From positions 8,295,983 through 8,359,982 of the forward strand of contig CM041546.1 of NCBI GenBank assembly GCA_023238725.1: a DNA stretch of 64,000 bases. The letters run 5' to 3'. Positions 1-14,300 of this stretch are shown here, in pieces. The number at the start of each line of letters is the position of its first letter. Position 1 is the stretch's first letter. The notes under the pieces were generated by a model, which was not told the origin of the DNA, made no database searches, and worked only from the letters and a program-made list of their open reading frames with translations. Source of the stretch: Scortum barcoo (taxonomy: Eukaryota; Chordata; Actinopteri; Centrarchiformes; Terapontidae). The position numbers were made by a program, and so were the translations under genes.

Positions 1-2
1 AT

Positions 3-1764
3 GAAAGCTCAGATTCTCCCAGCAGTGGCAGTGTGTCTCCTAAAGTCACCACTCTTCCTCCCACGCTAAAGAGGATGCTGTCAGATAAAGACAAGGAGGG
101 CCAGACCAGTCTGCAGTCAGGAGGCTCTGCCAACAAAACCACTCAGGATGGTGGGTCATAAAATCTGTCAAAGTCCTTAAGTATCTTTGCTTGAGCCATT
201 CATACCATGATGTTAATGCCAGTAAATAAATTGATTCTTGTGTGAAACTTTTTACAAACACATTTGCATTAGCAGTTGCCCCTTTTTTTTTCTCCTTCAA
301 CCATCACCTGTGCTTTGACTTCCCTGACACACACTGGTAAATGTTTGATGTCACTGTGAGGATCTGACTGTGCGCCGGTTTCCCCTGTGGTCTTATTAAT
401 GTGAATTGTTCCCGTGGAGGCTGACTGTTGTGTTTCTACATGTACAATATGACAGACTGATAGAATCGGGTCACAGCTCTCATTCAGTCCCACTGCCTTT
501 TATCTATTATGTAATAGACAGCCTTGCCCTTGCTCTGATGTGTCGTGAATTTCCTTTCCTTTGGTCTCTCTTTATTCTCTCTTCCCATCAGTGACACCCT
601 CTGGTGCCTGTCGGAGGTACAAACATCTGACTCATTTTCATAAGAACAGTTCTTGCTCTCAGGCAAACCTTAATTTTACACCTTATTTTAAAGTCACTGG
701 CAACGTAGTTTGTTGGTTCTTTGTTTTCCTGATCCTCAATAGAAGTTTAATAACATTTCAGCCTTTTTTTAATATGCATATGAAACTGTAACAGAGACTT
801 AAAGGCTTGAGGGGGTAGTTTCTGTCTACCTCTGTGCCATTAGAGGGAATCTTGGACAAAACCACAATTTGAGATTTAATAAAACCTAAGACACTGATGC
901 CTCTTTTGCACTTTACACTTCTGCAGATCATTTAACTGCTCACAAAGTAAAAACATTTAAAAAAAAAAAAAACAGCCATTAGGTGGCAGTATACATTCAA
1001 TTTGTGTGTGGATATGTGGATGAAAATTAGGAATATGCTGAAACCAGAAAGAGGAGTGTGTTAAGCCATAACCGCTGGGATGATCATTTTCATCCTGGTT
1101 CTATGTTTTTAAAAATAGCTGTTGCTGTATCCATGCTTTCTATACATTTCTATATACACTGCTACAGTTTTGACCATACTGTCCTTTGCACATTTGTTGA
1201 AACATTTCTATTTTTGTCAGCAGGCTCTACAGTAAACATTATTCTGTATGTACACACTGCTGATATGATTAGGGAGTTCCCTGCACGTGTCTTGTATAAG
1301 GTTGCTATTAGTTATTCAGCCTTATAGGGCTGCTCTTGGGATCTTCAAGGATGGATTTTATAAAGCGGGACTGAGTCAAATTGAATCACTTCCTGTTTTA
1401 GTTTATGTATTTCAACTTCTTGGTACTGGAGGATGAACCAACTGCAGCATCATATTTAGCTGCATGTACCAAAATAATCCATCCAAATACATTTAAGAAT
1501 AACTTATTATTCCCTCTCTTCTTTCTTTTACTCTAAGCATCATCAGCACTTACTGTCATTTTCATCTTCTCTCTCCTGTTTTCAGTGAAGGCGGGGTCTG
1601 TGTCAGACTCCATCCAGCGATCCAGCCCTCTCCGGACCAACTCTGAAGATCATGGTTCAGTCAAGTCAAAGGACCAACCTCCAAACCCAGACAAGGACAA
1701 GGCAGCACGCAAGAAGTCATCCGACTCTGGCGAGGAGGCAGACAAAGACTTTATTTTACTATGA
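3..1764 (+). CDS. carmil1: C-terminal end of a CARMIL1-like protein (partial, two last coding exons)
   Basis: Two exons read in one frame: 3-150 (donor G|GTGGGT) and 1586-1764 (acceptor TTTTCAG), joined in phase 1 and ending in TGA at 1762-1764. They give about 108 residues of Ser/Lys/Pro-rich, low-complexity tail ending in DKDFILL. No folded domain is visible, so the tail alone does not name the gene. The call rests on position: in human, CARMIL1 (LRRC16A) lies directly upstream of SCGN on the same strand, as here, and CARMIL proteins end in a long disordered Ser/Pro/Lys-rich region. CARMIL1 is a leucine-rich-repeat protein that binds capping protein and promotes actin assembly at the leading edge. 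The last residues fit a class II PDZ ligand pattern (hydrophobic at 0 and -2), which is inference only. The 5' part lies outside the window. Another gene with a disordered tail cannot be excluded. Confidence 0.6.
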
Positions 1765-4735
1765 GCGATACAGCAAAAACCTGTTTTCTTTAGAAAAGCA
1801 TCTAAGGGGGAATCTAATGGATGTTTTCATTCATATTAGAGGTTGTACCTGCAGGTCCTGTCTGACCGCAACGTACAAATCACGTAATGAAGACCTGCTG
1901 TAGTATCAGGTAATATACAGTTTCAAATTAAAGTTAATTTGGTTGTCTGTGATGAAATTATTGATATTAACACCTGAGGGAATATCCTCATTAAATTTTT
2001 CAGTCACATCCTGTCACTTAGTAAACCAAACTGTGCTAAATCTTCTCAGAGCTTCCTCCTCACAAACAGCCTTTTCTCCTGTTTTTGTTTCTGCTGTCAG
2101 GTGAAAATCTCATGTCTATAAAAGAATAAACATTTCAGGGTTTGGGGGAAATGGTTCCTGGAATGATCCAGCTGATGAATACTGAAAACCGAGTTTAAGT
2201 TTGTAAACCACTAAAAAAAGAGACACGATGCTTCCAGGAAACAGCAGACTTTCTTTAACTAATCGAACGTCTTATTTGTCAGTAGCTTGTCTCCCAGGGA
2301 CCAAACACATAACAATAAAACCAGGATCACTGTACTGTACTTGAACTCAAACATACAACCTGACTAAGACCCAATGGCATTTTCTCCTTCAATATATTTG
2401 TATAGATTTTTCTATATGCTATTTTCAGTATGTGCAAGTTACTTTTCTCTAGACTTAAGAGCTGACTGAATCCATTATGCAATTCATCTTTTTTTTTTTT
2501 TCCAGGAAAATACAGGTTCAGCTGAGAATCTCAGCCTACCATAAATCAGAAATTCACATTTGATGTAGCTTACTAACAGTAAAACTCAGTCACTCAGAGA
2601 AGACTAACTGACGGCTTGACTGAATGAACGAACGATCAAACACCCCAACCGGACTCAAGCTTGTCTCTGTGTGAGAGACTTGGAGTGACCATATGAAGTG
2701 TTGCTTTGAAAGGACTGTGGTACACTTTAACTTCACTGATGACCAATCAATAAGGCTTCAGCACTGTTAACTAACACTATCCTGTGTTAAAACACTAAAA
2801 TGGTTATCCTGTGATGACTTTAAAATGCAGACATCTGTCTTTTTTATACTGATTATGGGGAAAGGAGTATGTGTCTGTCATTAAAGTGCAATACAGAGTG
2901 TCATTTAGAGTCATTTGGTCAAAAACCTTTGGGGAAAAAAATGTAAAATCGTATTTCTAGCTGGTACTCATTTGAACAAATGAGGCTATTAAGCACTGAA
3001 CTGAACTAAACTGTTGTTTGTCAAAGTCAAACAGACTCTGAAAGGCTCTTAAAGGCAGATGGATCCTCACTTCTGATAACACATTTACACTTTGTATTCA
3101 TTAGTATTCCCCTGGTGTGTCGATGGTCCGATGAAAGCAAAGAACTAACTCAGAAAGAGGAATGTCATAGATAATTAGCTTGAAATTAACATCGGAGCCG
3201 CTGCCATTTGCTTCCCAATTCGGTGGCTTTTTTGACCAGGATTTAGACAATAACCTCTTCAGTCTGTTCTTTGTGTAAAAGCGAAACACTGAGGGAACTC
3301 CAGCCTTCAAACACTCAGCATCTCCTGCAGACTTGATCTTCAGGGCTTTCAGATTCAGCTCACTTCCACTTCGTTCTGTGCAGAACAAGACATTTCTTTG
3401 AAATTCAATCTACAAGGAGCTGGCACATTGCCTTTGTTAAAAATATATTGAGAATGCAGTGCCTGAAGTGAAAGTGAACTGAGGGTTGCTGTATTTTGAC
3501 CACATGGACCTCTAGATTATTCTGTATGTAGCATTTTCAGGACCTGAATGCTACATAACAACAGCAAAGGTCTCAGGCCGATTCCTCTTTGTCTTTTAAG
3601 AACAAGAAATGCTCTTTTCACACTGCAGCAAATTAAGGCAAATGACAGCTCATACCTCTATCTACTCTAAGCATGGATTGTTTTCTTTGATATAAAAATC
3701 AAGCAGTTTTGCCAATATTACATATATATTTGGATTAGATTAGATTGAGCCGCATTCACAAGTTACAGTAATTACCATGATGACAGAAAGGCTCGCATCA
3801 TAGTCATGGTAATCTCTCTCATCTTGTGAGCCCCCCCATAAAACACCTGTATGCTAGATCTGACTAATATTTCTTTATATGGACATTAAGCACTGTGGAT
3901 TAACTTTTAAAATGTGCACTAGACCTCATTCTCAATGTGCAGTGTGAAAGGGGCACATCTTGTATTTTATCGTACTGTGCAAGAGTCTAATTAAGTCAGG
4001 GCCAAAGGTCTTACTGGTGCACCTTTTCCTATGGTGTCTATTGATGTCTTTTTGTAGGATCATGTTACAATTTTGCTTCTTTGTCGCTAATCATGGCTTG
4101 GAAATAACACTGTTTCTGCTGTATATAGTTAATCTGCTTCTGATGTCAACAATTAATTTGAATTACAGTCCCCAAACTCAAACATCAATTTTTGTTTCAA
4201 AGGTGTTCCAGGACACTAAAGAGATGACCACTAGTTTGCGTTACGTTTGAAGAAAACACACGTGGCTGTGTGCTGTGACACTTGAGCCGTTTTCCTGATG
4301 CAAGGAAATTATACAGACCGCCGCTTCTTCTTTCACTCTTCCGTGTGGGATTTCAGAAGCAGCTGGCTGTGTTTCTGTCAAGTTGTGTGAAAGACTGATG
4401 ATGATTTCCTGTTCCAGTCCTGAAAAATGAGCATCCACATTCATTTGAGTGGAGAAAGTGAAAATAACCTGTAGCATCAAGTCTAGACTGAGTCTACGTG
4501 TGTGTGACTGCATGATGTGGCTGTGAGTTGTACTGTATGTATATATGTGCTTTCATACATGTAGGAGTGTGTATATATATGTATGTGTAATATATGCACA
4601 TGTAATATACACTGTGATATATTCACACGCCTATGTGAACACAGCAAATCCTATATTGTTTTGGTACTAAGTACACTACTATACTAAGGGTTTGTTTGTA
4701 ACTTATTTGGAATAAAAACGCAAACAGCGACCGGT
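1765..4735 (+). other. Probable 3' UTR of the carmil1-like gene
   Basis: No coding signal is seen in this AT-rich stretch. A canonical AATAAA at 4711-4716 is the best-placed polyadenylation signal before scgn; it is followed by GT/T-rich sequence (4740-4765), as expected of a downstream element. If it is used, the 3' UTR is about 3 kb. A hairpin-forming inverted repeat lies at 3771-3813. Transcript extent is inferred. Confidence 0.4.
4711..4716 (+). promoter_or_regulatory. Polyadenylation signal AATAAA (carmil1-like gene)
   Basis: Exact AATAAA in the 3' region of the upstream gene, followed about 30 bases later by a TTTTGTTGTTCTT-type T/G-rich stretch. It lies about 600 bases before the scgn start codon, so it could end the upstream transcript. 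Confidence 0.45.
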
Positions 4736-5099
4736 GATGTCTTGATCCTTTTGTTGTTCTTCCTTTCACATGTACATTGTGTTCATAAATGTAGAAATTA
4801 ATTCTGTGTATGTTTTAATTTGTTATTACGTGTAATCAATTTAATGTTATTTTCATCATGATAAAAAAATAGAAATGATGCAAAACAATGACTGTTTTCC
4901 TAAAGCTGGAAAAAAATGCATAAATACAAATGACATGTTTGCTCATGATCAGTCTTGACACATTATTTGTTCCATTTTGTCATGGATCAATGTGTTTCAC
5001 TACGTTATTCTGCTGGTGTTGGACATGCAAATATTAATATTGATTAAAATAATTTTACAAGCTTCAAAATCTTTGTGCTGTCTTGTTTTTGTAACTTTG

Positions 5100-5327
5100 G
5101 TTAAATATTTGCTTTGCAGTGTAACAATACAACCACCAGAGGGCAAACAATACTATAGTATTCATCTCTCTCTCTCCCTCTCTCCCTCCCTCTCTCTGAG
5201 GAGGTGTGGTTTTTGCAAAGTCAGAAAGACCATATGTCAACTGAACAGGGGAACACAGTTTGTCACCTCAGTCCTCATCGTTTTTAGGCGTCAAATTTGA
5301 TAGCTGACTTTGCTTTTCCTTATTAAT
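5100..5327 (+). promoter_or_regulatory. scgn: scgn 5' region and probable 5' UTR
   Basis: Sequence immediately before the secretagogin ATG. It contains a pyrimidine (CT)n/CCCT tract at about 5165-5198. No clear TATA box is seen, so transcription may start near or after the CT tract. The chosen ATG (5328) has A at -3 and G at +4, a good vertebrate context. The transcription start cannot be fixed from sequence alone. Confidence 0.4.
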
Positions 5328-8300
5328 ATGGACAGTGCTTTTGATGACCTGGATGCAGCTGGTTTCCTGGAAATCTGGCAACACTTTGATGCAGATGGTG
5401 AGGACACATATTTATATTTTTTCTCCATAAATATAACTAAAACTGTACAATACATAATCATTTATCTCCTGCTGTTACTAGAAAGAAGGCTGTCCTTTGT
5501 GGTTACAAACCTGTGAGTCCTGGTTGTAGGAAGACTTTGAATTCTTATGTTAATATTCTTGTCATTGCATAAATTGTCCGTTTCTGTGTCTGAAAACAGG
5601 ATCCTATGTAAACATAAAGTTAGAAAAAAATTACAATTTTACATATATGCCATGTACAGCCCACAGAAGGAAAGAAAAGTGTGCAACAAGAAGGAGAAGC
5701 AAGACTTTACACAGACCAAAGCTCAAAATATGAAAATAATTTGGAAGAGATGGAGTCATTTAGTGACTTCATTACAAGTTCTCCCTGGGTAGCTGAATTT
5801 AGAGGGAAACATCACTGGCCTTGTATGACTTGTTTTTCATTTGACAGATAATGGCTACATTGAGGGCAAAGAGCTTGATGACTTTTTCCGTCACATGATG
5901 AAGAGACTGGGTCCGCAGGTAAGGCAACTTTGTTTGGGTGAATTCATCCAGAACTGATGACAGCAGTCTGTACCATGCATGTCAAGGGAACAAAAAGCAA
6001 AGATTGCAACATAATTTCCACCTGATATTTACAAATGCATCTGATAATACATCAATTTCTGTGCTGCATGAAGTATAGAATAATATAATATAATAAATGC
6101 ACAATGGAGTTTTCAAAATAAGATTCTAATGACCCAGGTGTAACTCCTTCCATTGTACATGTTCTGCAAGAACAGGCAACATTTTAAAATTAAACACAAA
6201 ACTTAGTACTTATTTGATGTAAGACCATCTTTTAAATTAATCAGATTCAAGGAGACATTTGGATTTGGACACAGACTTTGCAACGCTTGTGATATCTGCT
6301 GTGTGGGTGGATGAGCCTCTATGCAGTTATCTGGATGGGTGGAGTGACTCTAAGGATGTTAGACACAACACAATTAGAAAGAGCTCTGGTCACTGTCAGA
6401 GGAAGATCCCTTTACTTTTCAGGGAGCCTTCTTTCTCAACAGTTGTGGTGGAAAACCAAATGAGCATACAACTATTAGTTCATCTTCTGGTGTGTGTACT
6501 GGACTCCCTTGGATACTAATGAGGTACTAAAACAAACAGAACCACTGCCCACGTCTGTTTGTTTCACTGATGTTTGCTTTCCATCATTAGTGCCCCCAGG
6601 ATAAATACTATTTTGTCCATTTCTCATGAGCTATAAAACGGCCCAGTCATTCGATTATGTTCTGTTTATCATTGGGTGACATTAACAACATGGTGTCTTT
6701 TTATCCATTTATCCTTTAATATCCTGTAGTGCAACATAACCACTTCCAATTCTTTCATTCGTGAACCAACACATTTTCAGTCAACTGCTCATATGCAGCT
6801 TAATGAATTTGCATGAGATACTCTGTAAGTTTAACATTCCAGTTAATCCTCTAAAGTTTGACATGCACTGTACATAGTGTCAATAGTGTAAAAACGGCTT
6901 AGCAACAGGAGAGTACTGGCACCAAACATGATGGAAAGGTGATGCTGAGGATAAATGCTCCTTTCTGTAATGAGCATGGGTCTGCCATCTTGTAGTCTAC
7001 AGACTGTGTGCTCTGCACTGCATGAAACAATGATTCAGACTTCTGCACCAAAGATCAACAGGTTTCTATAGTTACAGTGCAGTGATCAAGGGTTTGCAAT
7101 GGGACACTGGAAGACTAGCAAGCTGGTAACTAGATTTTTAAACAACTTCAACAGCTGAAAATATTCACATCTTCAGCCGCTTCAAGTGTTTGTCTAAGCT
7201 CTAGTTGAGAAAGAAGCCATACACAGAGGAAGAGATCATGTGATTATTAACTCTGATAAGCATGCAACAAACTGCATCCCTGCTGCCTTTTTAATTCTAA
7301 TTCATCCTGAATTATAATCTGCTAGAATATGTTTGTGTCCTGCTTCACGTTTCATGACTGATAGAGGTTCCTAACCCCTCATTATCTGTAGCATTGTGGT
7401 GTAGATTAATCAAAAAGTCACACAACATATCAGTAAGTTTCCATGCATTGCACTCATGTCTTTGCAGTTAAGTGTTTGCTGCAGTCAAAGGCAGCCAAGT
7501 CATGGACCAACACTCACACATTATTATGACACTGTGTGTTAGAAGCCTCTTCTCTTATACTGGGTGATGAGTCATGGAGGCGGATGTTTATTGTGCAAAG
7601 CGTCATGCTCTTGACTGTAGATCAAGAATATATAGCTAGACACTTTACAAATAGAGCCTGGGGTTAATAATACAGACCCTGAGAGAATAAAATCAAAGAT
7701 TGGGAAGTATCCATGGTGACATTGCTTAAAATAACTATGACTCAGCCCGTACAGTATTTGTCCTTTTCAAATACATCTGTGTCTTGATTTAAAGAATTCA
7801 GTGTAAAGCACAATTGACTGTATACAGCATTTCATTTTGTCCTATAATATACTGCATCAGCATGGTGCACTTGATTGGTAGATTTGTATTTCAGTTTTGG
7901 GGCATTAAAACACTGCTGCATTTTAATCTAACACATCTCTACAGGAGAAAGTGACTGAAGAGAGAGTCCAGAGACTGAAGCAAAGGTTTATGTCCGCCTA
8001 TGATGTCACTGCTGACGGGAAACTACAGATTCAAGAGGTACTCTGCCATCTCTGTGACTAACATCGCTCATTAACTTGACCATTATTTCATTCATATTAA
8101 AAGCCAGATAGCTGTGAGTAAAGATGACGCCTGAATTTCTAGATTTTTTTTTTCTGTAAACATGTAAAATAAAATGTTGGACAGCTATGTCTTTTGTCCT
8201 TTTCCATGTATATTTGTGTCTGCATGAGATAAATAAAACACCTAGAAGAAATGAATTCACTTTAATAAACTCATCCCCTCTTCAAATATTAATTAGACAG

Positions 8301-11300
8301 TGCCCTTTTGTACAGCACACAACACAGATCAACATCTCACAGCCCCAGCTGTCACTCTCTCTCGCCTACTATCTGCAAACCATCTCACGCTAAGTTCCTC
8401 TTTATTCTTGATCCTCTTCCTATTCTCTGCCAACCACCCCCTACCCTCAGACTTATCTATTTCACAAACCCACAAAACCTCCCTCTCCTTCTGATGCATT
8501 TCCTCTTCATCTTTTATTTAGCTCATGTATCCATGAAAATGATGCAGCTTGTACCATATTCAAGGTGAATAAAAAATAATTTCCGAGACTGCTGAGGGTC
8601 ATGCTAAGTCATCCTGAAGAGACAGCCAGAGGAGAGCAGCACCCATTTACCTGAATTTAATACCTACTGATCTACTCTATACATACACAGTATGTGCTAT
8701 GTAAGTAAGACTATATAGTGTAAATAAAAATCCAATCTGAATAGGAATAACAATTCATCTAAATAAGAAAGAACCTGATGCTTCTCAAGTATGACTATCA
8801 GAAATCCAAAAACAAGATGCTTGTAATTAATGAAGGTTGACTCTCAAATGGCTTTTTGACTGAGTCAGTTCATTTAATTAAATCAAACTTGAGTGACAAA
8901 TTAACAGGCTGTGGCTAGTTTCCAGGAATTTAAAGCCATATTTTGATGACGTTGCTTTCTCAGTCTCCACTCTGTATAATTGATGCAGCTCTTGGCGGCA
9001 GCACTGGTGCTTCATCAGAATAAAAAAGTGCAAAAGAAACATTTACACGTTCATTAGGCCGATCCCTTAATGCATTAAACCCACAGACGCCTAGTGCTTT
9101 GGCTTTTGCTCATAAGGCTCAAAAGTAATCAATACGTGTTTACTGCAGCTGATGCAGGAACAGCATGGCCAAACCTCAGTAACTTTATTTATATAGCACA
9201 ATTCAAGAGCAGAGATGTCACAAGGTGCTTCACAAATTAAATAAGGCAACCAGCATACATAAAATATAAAAATACCACAAATAAAAATAAAAGTAAAATT
9301 TTAAGTCTAAGCAAATGGGTCTGGAGCTGCTTTTTAAAAGGTGTCAGCAGATCCTAAATCCAAAAGGAGAGAGTTAAAAATTTTAGTCTCCTTTATTTTT
9401 AAGTCTGCATCGAGCAGCAACCAGCAGACCCTGATCAAACGACCTCAAAAGGCCTGCTGGCAATGTAGGGCTGCAGCTCATCTCTAATGTATAGAAGTGC
9501 CTGAGCATGCAAGTCTCTGTCAACAGTAAGGATTTAGGCTCATGTACAGCACACAGTTGCCTCTGCTCTGCGCAAGGCACTGGGAGGGAAGTTAGAAGGC
9601 CTTTTAGAAAACCACAGCATCCTGTGAGATAGCAAACAAAATGCTGACAAGTCTGTTAGCCACAGTGTTCACTTAGGAGACAGCTCTGCAACATGCCATT
9701 CATTTACATCATTTGTAGTAGTTTTAATGGAAATGATTTCAAATTGAGAAACTTTCTCCCCTGAAGCTTTTTTACTACATAGGAGTCTGTTTTACTCAAG
9801 GACACCTCATTGGGAGGATGATTGATGAAAGGAGGGTTTCAACCTGTCATCAATATTTTTTAGTGTCGTCTATATAATTCTGTACTGATGCTGCTGGTGT
9901 GTGACATCTTTTGACATGAAGGCAACACTACAGTGGACATTGCTGAAAATGTATTATTTACTGCCAGAAACCGTGAAAAAAACTGTGAAAAAAACAGGTT
10001 TAAAACTACATTACTACATTTTGTCCAGCAACCGTCCATACTGGTTAGTTGATACTTACGAATACGAACAACTTTATTGATCCCGAAGGAAATTGTTGTG
10101 CCAGAGTAGAAATGGTAAAAATAATAACAGTAATAAATAATAAAAATAGTCTAAACAATAAAAAAAAGAGAATAAGAAATACAAATACAACTATAAAGTG
10201 TCTTAAGTAACAAGATAAGATAAGGAGTGCACAGGAGTTGCTGTATAAGAGAATGAGCCACGTCTGAGACATTTGTATTGATGATAAACTATTTCCAACA
10301 GAAAAGATACTGCACATGAAGAATATTGCACATAATAATAGACTATTGTATGAATATACTATCACCTATAAAACTATGCCAGTGTACTTGACAGAGTCAG
10401 GAGAATTAAACCAATTTCTGAATGCATTTTTTCCTGTGTGACTCCTAAGATCTTCATTACAAGAATATCTATCATTTCATTTCGTGCTGAAGAGAATACT
10501 TGACTGATTGAAATTCAATTACTAACAACAATACTCCTACAATTCTTCAAACAATCAGTCGTTTGCTAGTCAAGCTTCTGCAATGTGAAAATATAGTGTA
10601 AATTAAATATCGTTAGGCTTTGCAGATCAGGTGTTCACATATTTAAACAATCAACAGATAATTAGTTAATGAACTAATCCTAAATTTTATTATCATTTTA
10701 ACTGGGACATATTCCCATAGGGCAAGATTTTGTGTTGGTCAGCATTTCTGTCCTGAACATGTCATTTTTCTGGAGTTGGCGTCACTGTTCTGTCTGGGAC
10801 CCTATGGGCACAGTATTATCTGGTATTTTAGTCAGATTGATGATGCTGGCCAGTTTAATCTGCTAATGCAGGGCTGATACTATTAAAGAAAGACAGACAA
10901 GAGAAGAGTAACATGAACTGGACAGAAGCCAGGAGCAGCATAAAACATAAATTCTCACTTATTGCTGTAACTAACCGGGTGGTTAGTTTGACTGTTCAGG
11001 GACTGTGACAATCAGGGGAGTTGGCTGAATTAACAAAGGGATTTATTTACAGAAAAATGATGATCAACTAGGTAACAGCTGACAGAGAAACAAAGCAAAA
11101 GTGGTCGCCATGCCGGTCAGAGCCCAGAAGCATCAGAGAGAGCCCGCGAGAGAGAGCGAGTGGGGCAGTGGAGGCGTATTTATACTGAGATGACACTAGG
11201 CCCAGGTGTATCTCCTTCCCCTGATGACCCTCCAGCTGGAATGGAGCTCCTGCAAAAATAATAGAGAAACCCACCAGAAACCCACAGAGTGGCCCAGCTT

Positions 11301-14300
11301 TTCTGGGGTAACCCCCAGACCTCAAAATCAAAAATTTCATTGGACCTATTTCTTCTGTAGAAAATACATCTAATACAAACTGACCTGATGTGATTAAGAC
11401 CAGACCAGATTAGACTGAGCTGTTCCAGACTTTATGACTGCTGTAAACTTGGTTATAGACAATAGACAAGTTGTGATGAGATGGAAAGCCTCATTGAACA
11501 TCACTATCCAACTGTTGACCTCTGACCTTTTTCCCAGCTGGCCAACATGATCCTCCCCGAAGACGAGAACTTCCTGCTAATTTTCCGCAGAGAAGCTCTT
11601 CTGGACAACAGTGTTGATTTTATGAAGGTAAGGTCACAGACTAAACTGAGCATTATTATTTGGAATATGTCAAGTACAACGTGGCAATGAAGGGTCATAA
11701 CAGTAACGATTATACAGTAGAATTAAAACCACTACAGAGGTATCTTAATAGGCCAGCGGTTTACAAAATGAGACCACAATGTTCATGGCTTAACTGAGAA
11801 CCACTGTGAAATAATGAATTATTTTAAAGGGCTGCTGGTGTGTATTGTGTTATGTCACGACCATTGATTGTATCGATGGTCAAACACAAGTTCACACCAG
11901 ATTATCACATTTTCAAAATATAAATAATATCAGCTGTGTTTCCATTGTTGTTTGATTTGACCATTTAACATAAATTTGGACCTTGATCAACAGATTAATT
12001 CATGGAAAATGATCAGGGCAGGTAAGCTGCAGTATGTTAACATTTTCCTGCCTAATTGGTTAAACCAGATCAACGAGCAACTGGCCAACAGAGGAGCAGA
12101 TAATGTATCAGCGACATGCAACAGTGCAAAGTATGGGGAAGTCTTACAACAACCTCGGCACTATGAATCCTAACCTGACTGGAACCAAGTCGATTTTAAC
12201 CGTCTGAATTACACCTGTTACATCTATCCATTTTGCATCTAATGTGGTGTGACATTTTAACAGGACACTTTTTATTGTGTAAGTTAAGCTCTATTCCAAC
12301 CGATTCAAATTCATCCGTGATCACTGCACACTGCATGTAAGCATTCGTCCTTTCCTGCCCACTTTAGATCTGGAGGAAGTACGATGTTGACTGCAGCGGT
12401 TACATATCAGCTCAGGAGCTCAGGGTAAGCTTATCGACACAAACAAAATGTACAACCCTTCACACAACAGAACCAATCACACAATTTCTGCTCAGGGAAC
12501 AACCTTCAGCGGTGGCGGAGAATGACTGTGACCCTCAGTCGCTATTTCCTGTTCTGCCACCCACTGAGATGTTTGTCCTTTTGCAGCTTCTGAAAACAGA
12601 TTTTTCTCTGAATATATACTCATGGTGAATTCTTCAAAAATATTGACATTGAGGGGTTTACTATTAAAACCAACAGGATGAAGGCATCTAATGTTTAATA
12701 ACTTTATCACATCCTCGTTCTTGTGTAACTGTGTGTTACACGTTGGATTTGACTGTTTTGTTGTCTGATTCTGCGACTAAGGCTTTCCTGAAAGACCTGT
12801 TCCAACAGCATCACAAGGAAGTGTCGTCTGACAAGCTGGAGGAGTACACAGACACGATGGTAGTAGGAATACAATTCATTCTCACACACACTAAGACACA
12901 CACACACACACACACACGCGGGTGGGTGCTATTTTGTCAAGCTTTAAAACAGAGACTGTGTGATTATGTAGAGATGGTTAAGTTAAGTTATATCACTATA
13001 CATTAATTGAAAAAATGTGTGTGAAAGCTGTCCTCAAAACATCATTTTTTAGATTTCTAATTTCACAAGTAACAGCTGTAAAAGACTAGAAAGATTTAAG
13101 TGGCTGCCCTAAACTATTCTGCTTAACAACCGCCAAATAAAACTATTGTTCTGAAGAGGAAAACCAACAATTGTACAGAGGGACTTTTCACTTATTTTCT
13201 TGAGACTTTGTGTGCTGCCGCAGCTGTGACAAGATGGTGGCACAGAAGGCAGCTTGTTTATCGATTGAACATCTTCCTGAGTTACCTCTGTAGAGACCCA
13301 CAGTCTCAGATAGCCTGTCCCTATGAGTTCATAGATTTCAATTTGGGAGAGATTGGTTCACGGTCACAGTCAGATTGAATGATGAGTTGGCTCTGGAGTC
13401 ACAGGTGGTGTGAGGAAATAACCAGCAGCAGAACAGACAGTGAGATCGACAGTGAAGTTGAAGTTGTTCATGAATACGTCCTCCTTTTCTTGCAGATGAA
13501 AATCTTTGACAAAAACAAGGATGGCTGTTTGGATTTGAACGACTTGGCCAGGTACTTTTCAACAAGCACAATAAAGATCTATTCTTGGTGGTGCCACAAT
13601 GCAAATGTCACACGGTGGATAGCTAATAAAGAGAGATTTGATTTTGCCAAATGCTAAAATCTGAATGAATACAAAATGTGCTGTGGTGACCTTTTAAAGG
13701 AATTCACATGAAAACATGGCTGTACTTTCACTGCACCATCCCCTTAAAGTTAAACCGTTTCTTAAATTTCCCACGAGAGAAAGCAGGTAACACATCCACC
13801 AAATGGAATATTTTTATCTGTTATAACTCAAATATCAGTTAACGCATATTTTTCTTTCTCAATTAGGATCTTGGCTTTGGAAGAGAATTTCCTGCTTCAG
13901 TTCAAGATGGATGTCAGTACTTACAATACCTGAAAGATTAAAATATGACGGGATATCATGCTGCAACAGTTTAATAAGTTACATCAGTTATCTTTATCTA
14001 ACTGCTCTCCTTTAGTGATTTTTAACAACTTCTCTTTTTCTCAAGGCCTGCAGCAAGGAGGAGAGAAAGAGAGACTTTGACAAGATCTTTACCCATTATG
14101 ATGTTGTAAGTACAATAATGCAGTACAGCATTACAGCACTTTGTTTTGTTTTTTCCAATAACATGGGGATGAATAAAGCTTTGTGATGATGAACAGAGCA
14201 GGCTTTGAATTGTCAGCTAGCCTGCAGAAAATTCTGTGTTGAGGAGGACGACAGCGAACAATTGCCCTCAACATCTTTTTTTTTAGAGGCACCCATGAAC

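Larger units (their letters stand above)
8038..11537 (+). other. scgn: scgn intron 3, repeat-bearing
   Basis: The largest scgn intron, 3.5 kb. It carries two degenerate fish dispersed repeats (9179-9620 and 10055-10370). It also has an atypically GC-rich island at about 11095-11340, with GAGA-rich and CCAGCTGG-type sequence, that looks like a fragment of another unassigned repeat. No exon signal is seen inside. Confidence 0.5.

Noticed and set aside
5310..5327. In-frame extension upstream of the scgn ATG
   Set aside because: It would need a TTG start; the ATG at 5328 has good context and matches the family N-terminus.
6259..6519. 86-codon open frame in scgn intron 2
   Set aside because: No known motif, no splice-site partner, and it lies inside an intron in an AT-rich context; treated as chance.
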